Shown: positions 7,300 through 15,630, counted from the first letter of the stretch. The stretch is 43,691 bases of DNA from UBA11524 sp051883695 (GCA_051883695.1 JBJEUF010000099.1:1-43691), one strand, 5' to 3'. Program-made: numbers and translations. Notes: generated from the sequence alone by a model not told the origin.

Positions 7300-9228
7300 T
7301 CAGTTCTGTTCGCGGGTGTAGTTCAGCAGTCCGCCGCAGAGGATGCAGCCCTTCTGCCGCTCGGTCAGGGGCAGGAGTACGGTGTAGTCCTCGTCCCTGG
7401 TGACGTTGTGCAGCGTAAGGGCTTCGCTGCCCGCCTCCACCAGCGCACGCACGCCGGGCAGGGTCAGCTCATCCCCCATGCCGATGCGGTCATAATCCGC
7501 CTCGTCTGCGAAGGTCAGGGGCAGGATGCCGTTGTTGATGAGGTTTGCCTGATGGATGCGGGCGAAGGATTTCGCCACCACCGCGCGGATGCCCAGATAC
7601 AGGGGAACCAGCGCGGCGTGCTCGCGGCTGGAGCCCTGGCCGTAGTTGCTGCCGGCGACGAGAATGCCGCCGCCCTCGGCCTTGGCGCGGGCGGGGAAAT
7701 CCTTGTCCACGGGGGTCAGGCAGAAGTCGCTCAGGTAGGGCACGTTGGAACGGAAGGGCAGGAGCTTGGCATCGGAGGGCGCGATATGGTCGGTGGTGAT
7801 GTTGTCCTCCATCTTCAGCAGCACCTTGCCGGACACGTCAGCATCAAGGGCCTTGCCCATGGGGAAGGGCTTGATGTTGGGGCCGCGCACGACCTCCACC
7901 GTGTCCTCCAGACCGGGTGCCACCGGCGGGATCATCAGGTTGTCGTTCACGTCGAAGCGCTCGGGCAGCGGAATCTCCAGATCGATGTCCAGGCACCGGG
8001 GATCGGTCAGCACGCCGGTTAGGGCGGTGACCGCCGCCGTTTCGCAGGAGGCGAGGTAGATGCCCGCGCTCCTGGTGCCGGAGCGGCCGAAGAAGTTGCG
8101 GTTGTTGGTGCGGACGGAGACGGCGTTGGACTTGGGCGCCTGCCCCATGCCGATGCAGGGGCCGCAGGCGCTCTCCAGAATGCGCGCGCCCGCCGCGATC
8201 ATATCCGCCAGCGCGCCGTTGCGGGCCAGCATCGTCAGCACCTGCTTGGAGCCGGGCCCGATGACCAGACTCACGTCCGGGTGAACGGACTTGCCCTTCA
8301 GGATCCGGGCGACGCGCATCATATCGGTGTAGGAGGAGTTGGTGCAGGAGCCGATGAACACCTGATCGACCTTGATGGGGCCGCACTCCCTGACCGTCTC
8401 CACGATATCGGGCATATGGGGCTTGGCGACGAGGGGCTCCAGGGTATTCAGGTCGATCTCCACGATCTCGTCATAGGTCGCGTCCGGATCGGCGGAAAGC
8501 TCCGTCCAGTCCTCCTCGCGGCCCTGCGCCTTCAGGAAGGCACGGGTCACCTCATCCGACGGGAAGATGGAGGTCGTCGCGCCCAGCTCCGCGCCCATGT
8601 TGGTGATGGTCGCGCGCTCGGGGACGGTCAGGGTCTTCACGCCGTCGCCGATGTACTCCATCACCTTGCCCACGCCGCCCTTGACGCTCAGGCGGCGCAG
8701 CACCTCCAGAATGATGTCCTTGGCAGCCACGCCGTAGGGCAGCTTGCCGGTGAGCCTGATGCCCACAACCTTGGGGCAGGAGAGGTAGTAAGCGCCGCCG
8801 CCCATGGCGACCGCCACGTCCAGGCCGCCCGCGCCGATGGCCAGCATACCGATGCCGCCGCCGGTGGGGGTGTGGGAATCGCTGCCCAGCAGCGTATAGC
8901 CGGGCACGCCGATGCGCTCCAGCTGCACCTGATGGCAGATGCCGTTGCCGGGCTTGGAGCAGTAAATGCCGTGCTTTTTCGCCACGGTCTGGATGAACTG
9001 GTGATCGTCCGCGTTCTCAAAGCCGGTTTGAAGGGTGTTGTGGTCGATATAGGCGACGGACTTCTTCGTCCTGACGCGCTCAACGCCCATGGCCTCGAAC
9101 TGCAGGTAGGCCATGGTGCCGGTGGAGTCCTGCGTCAGGGTCTGGTCGATGCGGATGGAGATCTCCGTGCCGGGAACGAGCTCGCCGGACAGCAGATGCG
9201 CGGCGAGAATCTTCTGCGTCAGATTCAT
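7300..9228 (-). CDS. Aconitate hydratase (short form)
   Basis: This 642-residue enzyme interconverts citrate and isocitrate through cis-aconitate using a 4Fe-4S cluster. The cluster ligands are visible: one Cys in FIGSCTNSS (near 295) and two in SACGPCIGMGQ (near 354 and 357). The swivel domain has GSNYGQGSSREHAA (near 525-538) with the catalytic Ser-Arg region. The length is about 250 residues below AcnA and fits the shorter type described in Aquifex and many Clostridia. The frame is open to 9387, but ATG 9228 (MNLTQKILAAHLL) has CAGGAGGA upstream and lies after the promoter at 9267-9296. No other citrate-cycle gene is in the window, so a role in glutamate precursor supply is inference. Confidence 0.93.
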   Translation of the reverse strand: MNLTQKILAAHLLSGELVPGTEISIRIDQTLTQDSTGTMAYLQFEAMGVERVRTKKSVAYIDHNTLQTGFENADDHQFIQTVAKKHGIYCSKPGNGICHQVQLERIGVPGYTLLGSDSHTPTGGGIGMLAIGAGGLDVAVAMGGGAYYLSCPKVVGIRLTGKLPYGVAAKDIILEVLRRLSVKGGVGKVMEYIGDGVKTLTVPERATITNMGAELGATTSIFPSDEVTRAFLKAQGREEDWTELSADPDATYDEIVEIDLNTLEPLVAKPHMPDIVETVRECGPIKVDQVFIGSCTNSSYTDMMRVARILKGKSVHPDVSLVIGPGSKQVLTMLARNGALADMIAAGARILESACGPCIGMGQAPKSNAVSVRTNNRNFFGRSGTRSAGIYLASCETAAVTALTGVLTDPRCLDIDLEIPLPERFDVNDNLMIPPVAPGLEDTVEVVRGPNIKPFPMGKALDADVSGKVLLKMEDNITTDHIAPSDAKLLPFRSNVPYLSDFCLTPVDKDFPARAKAEGGGILVAGSNYGQGSSREHAALVPLYLGIRAVVAKSFARIHQANLINNGILPLTFADEADYDRIGMGDELTLPGVRALVEAGSEALTLHNVTRDEDYTVLLPLTERQKGCILCGGLLNYTREQN

Positions 9229-9266
9229 AAGGGATGCTTCCTCCTGTATGCAAACTATCCTTTCAT

Positions 9267-9296
9267 ATGATAGCGGATGCATGGGGGAAGCGTCAA
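9267..9296 (-). promoter_or_regulatory. Probable sigma-A promoter of the aconitase gene
   Basis: TTGACG (9296-9291), an 18-nt spacer and TATCAT (9272-9267) lie 39 nt upstream of the aconitase start. Aconitase therefore has its own transcript, separate from the permease gene upstream. Confidence 0.65.
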
Positions 9297-9343
9297 CGGT
9301 TTCGGGACGAAAAAACATAGGAAATACCCGGGCGGGCACAGGG

Positions 9344-10363
9344 TTATTCCCGCAGTCCCCGGAGCACGCCGCGCACGGACACCACAATCGGAACGATCAG
9401 CACCATGCCCGGCGCGCCGCCCAGCATACCGCCGGCGGAGATGAGCAGCAGCACCGTCATCGGGTGCAGCTGGGTGCTGTTGGCGACCAGCCGGGGCGAG
9501 AGGAAGGCGCCCTCCAGCTGCTGCACGCCAAAGAGCACCGCCAGCGTCCACAGGGCGCTGATCCAGCCATTTTGAAGCGCGAACAGCACGGCGGGGATGC
9601 CCGCCAGCACCGGCCCGATATAGGGGATCAGCTCCATCACGCCCATCAGCAGCCCCAGCAGCAGCCAGCCGGGCGTGCCGGTCAGCAGCAACCCGAGAGC
9701 CGTCAGCACGCCCACGGCCAGGGAAAGCAGCAGCTGTCCGCGGAGAAAGGCAACCGTTTCCCGCCGCATCTCCCGTGCGGCACGAACGCCGCGCGCCCGG
9801 AAGTCCACCGGCAGCAGCAGCGTCAGCAGGGTTGCAATCCGCTTCCTGTCCCGCAGCAGGTAGAAGGCCAGCAGCGGCGCCAGCAGCACCCGGCTGACGC
9901 TCCCGACAAGGCGTGTGATGGCGGATACAAGGCGGCTCACCAGATCGCCGGCGCGGCTGCTGAACTGCGTGAACAGCTCGTCCCGCACCGGGGCGATGTC
10001 CAGACCGTGCGCCTGCAGGAAGGCTGTGACGCGCTGCCACTGCGCCTTCGCCCATGCCACCATGGCAGGCAGATCGCCAATGAGCTGCTGCACCTGCCGG
10101 ATGAGGGGCGGCAGCAGGAGGAAGAGCAATACCGCTGCCCCCGCGCCCAGCAGCAGCAGCGATAGCGCCGCAGCGACCGATGGCGGGACGCGGCGCTCCA
10201 GCATACGGCACAGCGGCAGCGCAAGCATCATCAGCAGCGCCGCAGCCGCCAGCTGAATCCCCAGCGCCAGCAGCACGCCGCGCAGCAGGTACGCCGCCAG
10301 CGCCCCCAGGGCAAGCAGAACAGGAAGCCGCCGGCGATGGGCGGCGTGTCCGGTACGCTCCAT
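9344..10363 (-). CDS. AI-2E family permease
   Basis: This 339-residue membrane protein has seven or eight hydrophobic segments and the family motif ELIPYIGPVLAGIPA near the C-terminal third. A less hydrophobic amphipathic region lies at about residues 95-150. The family includes the autoinducer-2 exporter TqsA and Na+/H+ antiporters, so the name does not fix the substrate. ATG 10363 is preferred over the ATG 18 nt upstream because AAAGGAGG sits 7 nt before it; the upstream ATG would lie on that site. It follows the YtxH-like gene by 41 nt in the same orientation. Confidence 0.85.
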   Translation of the reverse strand: MERTGHAAHRRRLPVLLALGALAAYLLRGVLLALGIQLAAAALLMMLALPLCRMLERRVPPSVAAALSLLLLGAGAAVLLFLLLPPLIRQVQQLIGDLPAMVAWAKAQWQRVTAFLQAHGLDIAPVRDELFTQFSSRAGDLVSRLVSAITRLVGSVSRVLLAPLLAFYLLRDRKRIATLLTLLLPVDFRARGVRAAREMRRETVAFLRGQLLLSLAVGVLTALGLLLTGTPGWLLLGLLMGVMELIPYIGPVLAGIPAVLFALQNGWISALWTLAVLFGVQQLEGAFLSPRLVANSTQLHPMTVLLLISAGGMLGGAPGMVLIVPIVVSVRGVLRGLRE

Positions 10364-10404
10364 GCGGCGGCCTCCTTTCATGATCCGTCAGCGCTGCTCG
10401 GGCG

Positions 10405-10560
10405 TTATTGCCCCTGTCCCTGCTCCATGTCCTTCATCATCTGCTTGGCTTTGTTCATGCCCTTCTGCACATCCTTGCGGATGGTGCGGCCAACGGGCAT
10501 CATCATCAGGCCCACACCTGCCATGAAGCCCACCGCGGAGCCAATCATCAGCTTGTTCAC
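10405..10560 (-). CDS. Small YtxH-like protein (51 residues)
   Basis: A GTG start at 10560 with GGGAGGTGG just upstream opens a frame ending TAA at 10405. The protein begins VNKLMIGSAVGFMAGVGLMM: a glycine-rich hydrophobic helix followed by a basic amphipathic tail (RTIRKDVQKGMNKAKQMMKD). This architecture, with one N-terminal membrane helix and a charged coil, matches YtxH-domain stress and envelope proteins. It sits between a PRC-barrel gene and an AI-2E permease, in the same direction. Confidence 0.7.
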   Translation of the reverse strand: MNKLMIGSAVGFMAGVGLMMMPVGRTIRKDVQKGMNKAKQMMKDMEQGQGQ

Positions 10561-10654
10561 GCTTCCACCTCCCTCCGTCGGGTTTTCGTCCTGCTTCTCC
10601 GTGGAGGACAGCGCCCGAAGGCTTGCAATGCCCTCACTGAATTGCGGAACAGGA

Positions 10655-11158
10655 TCAGTCCTGGCCGGAGCCGCCTGTGTCCGCAGGGACTGCCTGCTCC
10701 CCGCGATGCCAGGCGGCGCGCGGGATGAGCACCTGCGCGCAGCCGTCCTCGCCGGGCTGCACGGTCCAGTCCGTCACCCGCAGACGACCGGTGAGGAGGT
10801 CCTCCATCGGGCCGAGGGTGATTTCCAGCGCCGTGACAGACAGCGTTTCCGGGCAGAGCCACACGTCGGTGACCCGGCCAAGGGTCAGGCCGCTTTCGTC
10901 CTTGACCGTGCGCAGGGAGAAATCCGTGTCCCGGGGCATCCGGGCCGGTGCACAGCTGAGGATGACGGAAACATCGCCCACCACGCCCACGGCTTCCCGG
11001 CTGACCCAGCGTGCGCTGCCCAGTCCGCGGCGGATCATCAGCCCTCGAAGCTGTCGCCCATCCCGGCTGAGGACGGTGCGCTCCACATGGCCGACCAGAC
11101 GCTCACCAAGGACGACGGGCAGCCCAACCACCCTGCCGAGGCGGATTTCAGAGGTCAT
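10655..11158 (-). CDS. PRC-barrel domain protein
   Basis: This 167-residue soluble protein has two PRC-barrel-like repeats. The first starts RLGRVVGLPVVLGERLVGHV, and the second contains DESGLTLGRVTDVWL near residue 90. PRC barrels occur in the ribosome maturation factor RimM and in small Bacillota proteins near sporulation or envelope genes. No catalytic residue is expected. The start lies within the end of the upstream 50-residue gene (11-nt overlap), so translation is probably coupled; only a weak AGGA is visible upstream. Confidence 0.75.
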   Translation of the reverse strand: MTSEIRLGRVVGLPVVLGERLVGHVERTVLSRDGRQLRGLMIRRGLGSARWVSREAVGVVGDVSVILSCAPARMPRDTDFSLRTVKDESGLTLGRVTDVWLCPETLSVTALEITLGPMEDLLTGRLRVTDWTVQPGEDGCAQVLIPRAAWHRGEQAVPADTGGSGQD

Positions 11159-11300
11159 CCGCGTCCTGTACGGGCTCGTCCAGCTCGTCCCACGGTACGC
11201 CTGTGTAGGAGCCCAGCACGTCCGTCGGGTTCTTCCGCCGCTGCTCGGCGATGATGGCTTCGGTCAGATCCTGCGGTCTCCGGTTCGGTCGCTTGGTCAT
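11148..11300 (-). CDS. Conserved small hydrophilic protein (50 residues)
   Basis: ATG 11300 with AAGGAGGG 8 nt upstream begins MTKRPNRRPQDLTEAIIAEQ, and the protein ends DEPVQDADDL. The core DVLGSYTGVPWDELDEPVQD resembles short Clostridia proteins of unknown function that share a GSYTGVP...PVQDADDL pattern (recalled, not searched). There are no membrane segments. It is the first gene of a minus-strand cluster with the PRC-barrel, YtxH-like and AI-2E genes. Confidence 0.7.
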   Translation of the reverse strand: MTKRPNRRPQDLTEAIIAEQRRKNPTDVLGSYTGVPWDELDEPVQDADDL

Positions 11301-11425
11301 GTTGCATCCCTCCTTCCGCATTCAGCTTGCCCGGAATGGGGGCGCGGCATAATGGCAAATTTCCGCATGGCATGTATGCGCGCCGGAAAGCTGCCCATGC
11401 TGTAAGGGAGAAAGGAGCGATGAGA

Positions 11426-12889
11426 ATGGAACGGGCATCCCTGTGGCAGCGGACGGTTTCGCTGCCGGAATATCCCCCGCTGGCGGGGGACGAAAGAACG
11501 GAGGTCTGCGTCATTGGCGGCGGTATGGCGGGGCTGCTGACGGCGTATCTGCTCCGGGAGCGCGGCGTCAGCGTCATTGTGCTGGAAGCGGATCGGATTG
11601 CCTCCGGCCAGACGGGCCGCACCACCGCGAAGATCACCGGTCAGCACGAGCTGATCTATGACCGGCTGATCCGGCAGCAGGGTGAGGACAGGGCGGCGCA
11701 GTACGCCCGGGCGAATGCAGGAGCCATCGCGGAATATGCCCGCATCACCGAAAAGAAGCGGATTCGCTGCGATTTTGCGCCCCGGGAGGCGTATCTGTAC
11801 AGCCGGGAGGAATCCACCCCGCTGGAAAAGGAAGCGGAGGCTGCCCGCCGCCTCGGGCTGGACGCCGCCTTCGTCCGGGAAACGGAGCTGCCCTTCCCCA
11901 TCGCCGGTGCGGTTCGCCTGGGCGCTCAGGCGCAGTTCCATCCGCTGCGCTTCCTGCAGGGCATCGCAGATGAGCTGCGGATCCATGAAAAGACCCGTGT
12001 TCTGACAGTCGAGGGGCAGCAGGTACACACGGAGCGCGGCACGGTCACGGCGGAGCATATCGTGTTTGCGACGCATTTCCCCTTCATCAACGTGCCGGGG
12101 CTGTATTTCATGCGGATGCACCAGGAACGCAGCTATGTCCTCGCGCTGCAAAGCCCGTGGCTGCCGAAACGGGGGATGTATCTCGGCACGGATGCGGACG
12201 GCCTGTCCCTCCGGGAAGCGGAGGGACTGCTGCTGCTGGGCGGCGGCGCGCACCGCACGGGAGAAAACGGGGAAGGTGGCTGCTATGACTTCCTGACCGA
12301 CCAGGCGCAGGGCCTCCTGCCCGGATGCCGGGAGATGGGCCGCTGGTCGGCGCAGGACTGCATGACGCTCGACGGCGTGCCCTACATCGGTCAGTATGCC
12401 CGGAGCGAGCCGGAATGGTACGTCGCGACAGGCTTTGGCAAATGGGGCATGACGGGCGCGATGGTCTCCGCGATGCTGTTGACGCCGCTGATCTGCGGCA
12501 AAGCGCCGGACTGGGCGGAGGTCTTTTCCCCGCAGCGCTTCCGCTTGTCCGAATCGGCGCAGGCGCTGGCAAACGAGACCGGCCATGCCCTACGCGGTCT
12601 GACGCGGGAGCTGTTTTCGCTGCCTGATGAAACGCTGAGCGCCCTCCAGCCCGGTCATGGCGGCATTGTGGCATACGAGGGGCGGAAGGCGGGCGTGTAC
12701 CGGGCGGAGGACGGTGCGGTGTATCAGGTGGATCCCCGCTGTCCGCATCTTGGCTGTGAGCTGACCTGGAACCCGGACGAGCGCAGCTGGGACTGCCCCT
12801 GTCACGGCTCCCGCTTCCATTATGACGGTTCCCTGCTGGACAATCCGGCGCAGGAGCACCTTGCGCACAGCAAAAGAGCGCTGCCCTGA
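11426..12889 (+). CDS. FAD-dependent oxidoreductase with C-terminal Rieske domain
   Basis: This 487-residue protein has an N-terminal D-amino-acid-oxidase-type FAD fold with VCVIGGGMAGLLTAYLL (GxGxxG near residue 31) and the FAD contact ASGQTGRTTAKITGQH. The C-terminal 80 residues form a Rieske 2Fe-2S domain: C439-P-H441 in CPHLGC and C457-x-x-H460 in CPCHGSRFHYDG. Electrons would pass between the flavin and the 2Fe-2S cluster; the substrate is unknown. The frame opens at 11327, but ATG 11426 is chosen because AAAGGAG (11411-11417) is 8 nt upstream. It is divergent from the small-protein cluster. Its stop is followed 7 nt later by a MITE-like element. Confidence 0.88.
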   Translation: MERASLWQRTVSLPEYPPLAGDERTEVCVIGGGMAGLLTAYLLRERGVSVIVLEADRIASGQTGRTTAKITGQHELIYDRLIRQQGEDRAAQYARANAGAIAEYARITEKKRIRCDFAPREAYLYSREESTPLEKEAEAARRLGLDAAFVRETELPFPIAGAVRLGAQAQFHPLRFLQGIADELRIHEKTRVLTVEGQQVHTERGTVTAEHIVFATHFPFINVPGLYFMRMHQERSYVLALQSPWLPKRGMYLGTDADGLSLREAEGLLLLGGGAHRTGENGEGGCYDFLTDQAQGLLPGCREMGRWSAQDCMTLDGVPYIGQYARSEPEWYVATGFGKWGMTGAMVSAMLLTPLICGKAPDWAEVFSPQRFRLSESAQALANETGHALRGLTRELFSLPDETLSALQPGHGGIVAYEGRKAGVYRAEDGAVYQVDPRCPHLGCELTWNPDERSWDCPCHGSRFHYDGSLLDNPAQEHLAHSKRALP

Positions 12890-12896
12890 AGGCAAC

Positions 12897-13124
12897 GCTC
12901 AGCGTGTCAAAAAAGTGGCTGCGGCCACTTTTTTGAGAAGGAGGGAACCGCCTGCGGGCGGTGCAAATTCGCCTGGTCGCTATGCTCCCGGCCGGCGAAT
13001 TTGTAAGGAAATTTCTCGCCAGAGGCGAGAAAACCCCGCCCCGCCGGCAAAGCCGTCGGATACGATGAGAGTCAGAGGGCCTGTGGGCCCTCCGACACCT
13101 CCCAAGGTTTTTGACAGTCTGAGC
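12897..13124. mobile_element. MITE-like intergenic element, copy 1
   Basis: The element has imperfect terminal inverted repeats: TCAGCGTGTCAAAAA at the left, and TCAGACTGTCAAAAA as the complement of the right end. A second copy lies at 33340-33552. The right halves share a core, GTCAGAGGGCCTGTGGGCCC, followed by TCCGACACCTCCCAA. A 12-bp direct repeat, TGAAGGCAACGC, flanks it at 12887-12898 and 13132-13143; the left copy includes the stop codon of the oxidoreductase gene. It is full of small hairpins and encodes no credible protein. It is non-autonomous, and no transposase is in the window. Confidence 0.65.
12907..12936. terminator. Bidirectional terminator inside MITE-like element
   Basis: A perfect 13-bp stem, TCAAAAAAGTGGC (12907-12919) with GCCACTTTTTTGA (12924-12936), has a 4-nt loop. 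A-runs on one side and T-runs on the other make it work in both directions. It serves the oxidoreductase gene and faces the metalloregulator gene. Confidence 0.75.
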
Positions 13125-13166
13125 GCAGCCATGAAGGCAACGCCCTTCATCCCGTTGGTTTCGGCT

Positions 13167-13532
13167 TCAGCTCCGGAGCAGCTGTCTGCGCAGCGCTTCA
13201 AAGGCCTCCTCGGAGATGTCGTGCTCGATCTTGCAGGCGTCCTCCCGCGCCGTTTCCTCGCTTACGCCGATGGACATCAGGAAGGACATGATCGTCTTGT
13301 GCCGGTCATAGATGCGCAGCGCGATCTCCTCGCCCATCTCCGTCAGGGTGATGAGGTTGTCCTCCGCCATATGGATATAGCCGTTTTCGCGCAGCTTCTT
13401 CATCGCAAAGGAAACAGAGGGCTTTGTTACGCCCAGCATCTGGGAAATATCCACCGAACGCACATAGCCCTTGCTCTCCCGCAGACGCAGAATCGCCTCC
13501 AGATAATCTTCAGCGGATTCGTGAATATTCAT
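13167..13532 (-). CDS. DtxR-family metal-dependent transcriptional repressor
   Basis: This 121-residue regulator has a winged helix at residues 20-65 (SVDISQMLGVTKPSVSFAMK as recognition region) and a metal-binding dimerisation domain. Candidate ligands are D9, E12, H78, C100, E103 and H104 (ACKIEHDIS). The Cys at position 100 matches Cys102 of DtxR/IdeR rather than Glu99 of Bacillus MntR, which points toward iron rather than manganese, although Bacillota relatives vary. There is no SH3-like third domain. The start at 13532 follows AGGGGG by about 8 nt, and a promoter lies at 13566-13594. No metal transporter is nearby, so the target genes are elsewhere. Confidence 0.88.
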   Translation of the reverse strand: MNIHESAEDYLEAILRLRESKGYVRSVDISQMLGVTKPSVSFAMKKLRENGYIHMAEDNLITLTEMGEEIALRIYDRHKTIMSFLMSIGVSEETAREDACKIEHDISEEAFEALRRQLLRS

Positions 13533-13565
13533 CGGCGCATCCCCCTATTTGACAGGTTTTCCGAT

Positions 13566-13594
13566 ATTCTATCATGCTGCGGCGAAAAAAGCAA
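13566..13594 (-). promoter_or_regulatory. Promoter of the DtxR-family regulator
   Basis: TTGCTT (13594-13589), a 17-nt spacer and TAGAAT (13571-13566) lie 33 nt upstream of the start. The rest of the 13595-13716 gap shows nothing I can support. Confidence 0.6.
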
Positions 13595-13716
13595 TCGGGA
13601 AATCGCGGGATTTCAGGGCGGCGTCACATCGCAAGGGGAACTGCCCGATACGCATCTGTTTCATTTTAGCGGGACAGATGGGGTTGACAGGACGCTTCTT
13701 TCCCAATTTTGTCAGC

Positions 13717-13744
13717 AAGCCGGAAGGACGCATCCCTCCGGCTT
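13717..13744 (-). terminator. Hairpin after the SpoIID-like gene
   Basis: AAGCCGGA (13717-13724) pairs with TCCGGCTT (13737-13744), extended by three more pairs after one mismatch, with a 4-nt loop. It begins 8 nt past the stop. There is no clear U-tract on the minus strand. Confidence 0.45.
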
Positions 13745-13752
13745 TGCTTTGT

Positions 13753-15570
13753 CTATTGCGGCGCGCGGGGCGTGGGCGAAGCGGCCTCGCTGTCCACGCG
13801 CTCCAGGAAGGAGGCCATCACATAGCCCTCCATCACATCCGTGCGCACCCGCACCCATGCGGGATCCTCACAGGTCTCCAGCACGATCAGCCTTTGGTAC
13901 TTGTACAGCCGCCGGAGAACCTCCGCAGCCTGCGTGGGCTCCTGGCGGAGATTCAGGCTGGAATCGTCGTCGATATGCATCACGACGGCGACATAGGCGC
14001 CCTCCGGCAATTGGGCGGTGGTGACGGGCATGTGGGTGGGCCGTGGGGTGGGGGTGGCGGGCGGCGCAGGGGTTGCGGCCAGCACCATGGGGGCGGTGGG
14101 CAGCACCGCTTCGCCGGACTGGACGCGCATCAGCTTCATGCTCGGGTAATAGAAGGCAAGGATTTCGGTGAAGGTCTTGCCGTACTGCCCGGCCATCCAC
14201 TGGGCGCCGCGCTGGCTCATGCCCACGCCGTGCCCATAGCGGCGGGACTGCAGGACGAAGTGCTCCGCCTTTTCCGTCACGGAGAGCATCTCGTTGTCCG
14301 AGCCGGAAATGGACAGGCCCAGCACCTCCACGACCTCCGGGAACAGATCAATGGTGATGGTGGAGGGCTGCGCCGCCGGGATGAAATCGGACAGCACGGG
14401 CACGAGCTCCGCTGTGGCTGTCGGTTCGGGCGTTGCCGTGGCAACGGGCGACGCGGTGGGCGTGGGCGTGGCAAAGAGGTAGAACTCCGCCTCCGGGGTC
14501 GCCGTGGGCCTGGACGTGGCCGGAACCTCATACCGGCGGCCCGACCAGTCGATGGTCAGGGTCAGCTCGGTGTAGTAGCGGCTGGGCGCCTCATAGGGGG
14601 CGCCGCCCAGCGCCAGGGCGCTGATGCCGTCGATGCGCAGGCTGTCGGCGGAGAGCAGGAAGCCCTGTGCGCGCATTTCCGGCAGCAGGTAGGAGAACAG
14701 GATGGACCTGAACGCGTCGCTCACCTGCCCGTTTTTCGGAATCCGCGCCGAGCGGACGATGCTTTCGGGGTTTTCCAGATCGTAGGGATCGTCCACCATC
14801 CGGTAGTAGCTCCAGTCGCCGCGACCGCTCCAGACGTTCTCCACCAGCTCGGTCTGACCGCCGTTGGAGGCGCTGTAATAGCAGGTGGCGAGCTTGCCGT
14901 TGTAGGTGCCGACCACGCCGGCGGTTTCCTCCACCGCGCGGACCGCGTTGACATAATTGCGGTTCACGCCCTTGAACACCTGATCGTTGGTCGTGTCCAC
15001 CACGTCGTAGTCGCGGCTGCTGTCCAGCTTGTTCAGCGCGTAGGTGCGGGCGCAGACGGCCTGCGCCTTCAGCGCCTCCAGCGGGAAGGAATCGCTCATC
15101 TCATAGGGCACCACGCCCAGCAGATAGTCCTCCACGCTGAGGGTGAGAACGGGACGAAGCACGCCGCCGTCGATGGTCAGGCGCAGCGAACCGGGATAGA
15201 GGTTGCCGTTGGGGTCAAAGCGCAGTCCGGTGTGGGCGTTGTCGCCGCTCTCGTTGCGGATGAAGGTGATCTCCCGGCCCAGATGCAGGCTCATGCCCTG
15301 ATAGAACAGGTACAGCTCGCCTTCCCGAATCTGCACGGTGACCTTTGCCCCCTGCGGGAAGGACAGGAGCACCTCGCCGTCCACTGCAGCGGTATACACG
15401 CCGTCCAGCACGAGGTCGGCGCGGTCTGTCAGGTTCAGGCGGCGCAGCAACACCCGCACGTCCGGCGCGGGCGCTTCGCCCGATTGCGCGGATGCCGTTT
15501 CTGTCAGCAGGGATACGGGCAGCAGCGTCAGGCACAGAAGCAGGCAGACTGCCCGGAGCATTCGCTTCAT
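13753..15570 (-). CDS. Secreted SpoIID/LytB-domain protein with C-terminal SH3 domain
   Basis: This 605-residue protein begins with a signal peptide (MKRMLRAVCLLLCLTLLPVS). A SpoIID/LytB domain follows at about residues 140-240, with SVEDYLLGVVPYEM and EALKAQAVCARTYAL. It resumes near 440 with YGHGVGMSQRGAQWMAGQYG. Between these blocks lies a Pro/Thr/Ala-rich linker, and a bacterial SH3-like domain (SSLNLRQEPTQAAEVLRRLY) ends the protein. SpoIID proper is a lytic transglycosylase acting on peptidoglycan denuded of stem peptides in engulfment; it is about 330 residues, so this larger SH3 protein is probably a wall-remodelling relative, not the sporulation gene itself. ATG 15570 has AAGGAGG upstream; 24 extra upstream bases are excluded. 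Confidence 0.85.
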   Translation of the reverse strand: MKRMLRAVCLLLCLTLLPVSLLTETASAQSGEAPAPDVRVLLRRLNLTDRADLVLDGVYTAAVDGEVLLSFPQGAKVTVQIREGELYLFYQGMSLHLGREITFIRNESGDNAHTGLRFDPNGNLYPGSLRLTIDGGVLRPVLTLSVEDYLLGVVPYEMSDSFPLEALKAQAVCARTYALNKLDSSRDYDVVDTTNDQVFKGVNRNYVNAVRAVEETAGVVGTYNGKLATCYYSASNGGQTELVENVWSGRGDWSYYRMVDDPYDLENPESIVRSARIPKNGQVSDAFRSILFSYLLPEMRAQGFLLSADSLRIDGISALALGGAPYEAPSRYYTELTLTIDWSGRRYEVPATSRPTATPEAEFYLFATPTPTASPVATATPEPTATAELVPVLSDFIPAAQPSTITIDLFPEVVEVLGLSISGSDNEMLSVTEKAEHFVLQSRRYGHGVGMSQRGAQWMAGQYGKTFTEILAFYYPSMKLMRVQSGEAVLPTAPMVLAATPAPPATPTPRPTHMPVTTAQLPEGAYVAVVMHIDDDSSLNLRQEPTQAAEVLRRLYKYQRLIVLETCEDPAWVRVRTDVMEGYVMASFLERVDSEAASPTPRAPQ

Positions 15571-15630
15571 TCGATGAACCTCCTTGTTTCGCATTGCGGG
15601 AATCGGTTTTCATATTCTTTCGCTCATGTG

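Noticed and set aside
11327..11355. Promoter TTGCCC-17-TAATGG before the FAD-Rieske gene
   Set aside because: The -10 match is too poor. No convincing promoter was found in the divergent 11301-11425 region on either strand.
12888..13143. CRISPR array or tandem gene remnants in the intergenic repeats
   Set aside because: The repeats are two-copy and contain hairpins of different sizes, with no regular spacer structure. The same holds for 3673-3825, 31071-31269 and 33301-33591.
13753..15570. Canonical sporulation gene spoIID
   Set aside because: Almost twice the usual length, with a C-terminal SH3 domain and proline-rich linkers, and no spoIIQ/spoIIID neighbours. Kept as a SpoIID/LytB-domain wall protein only.
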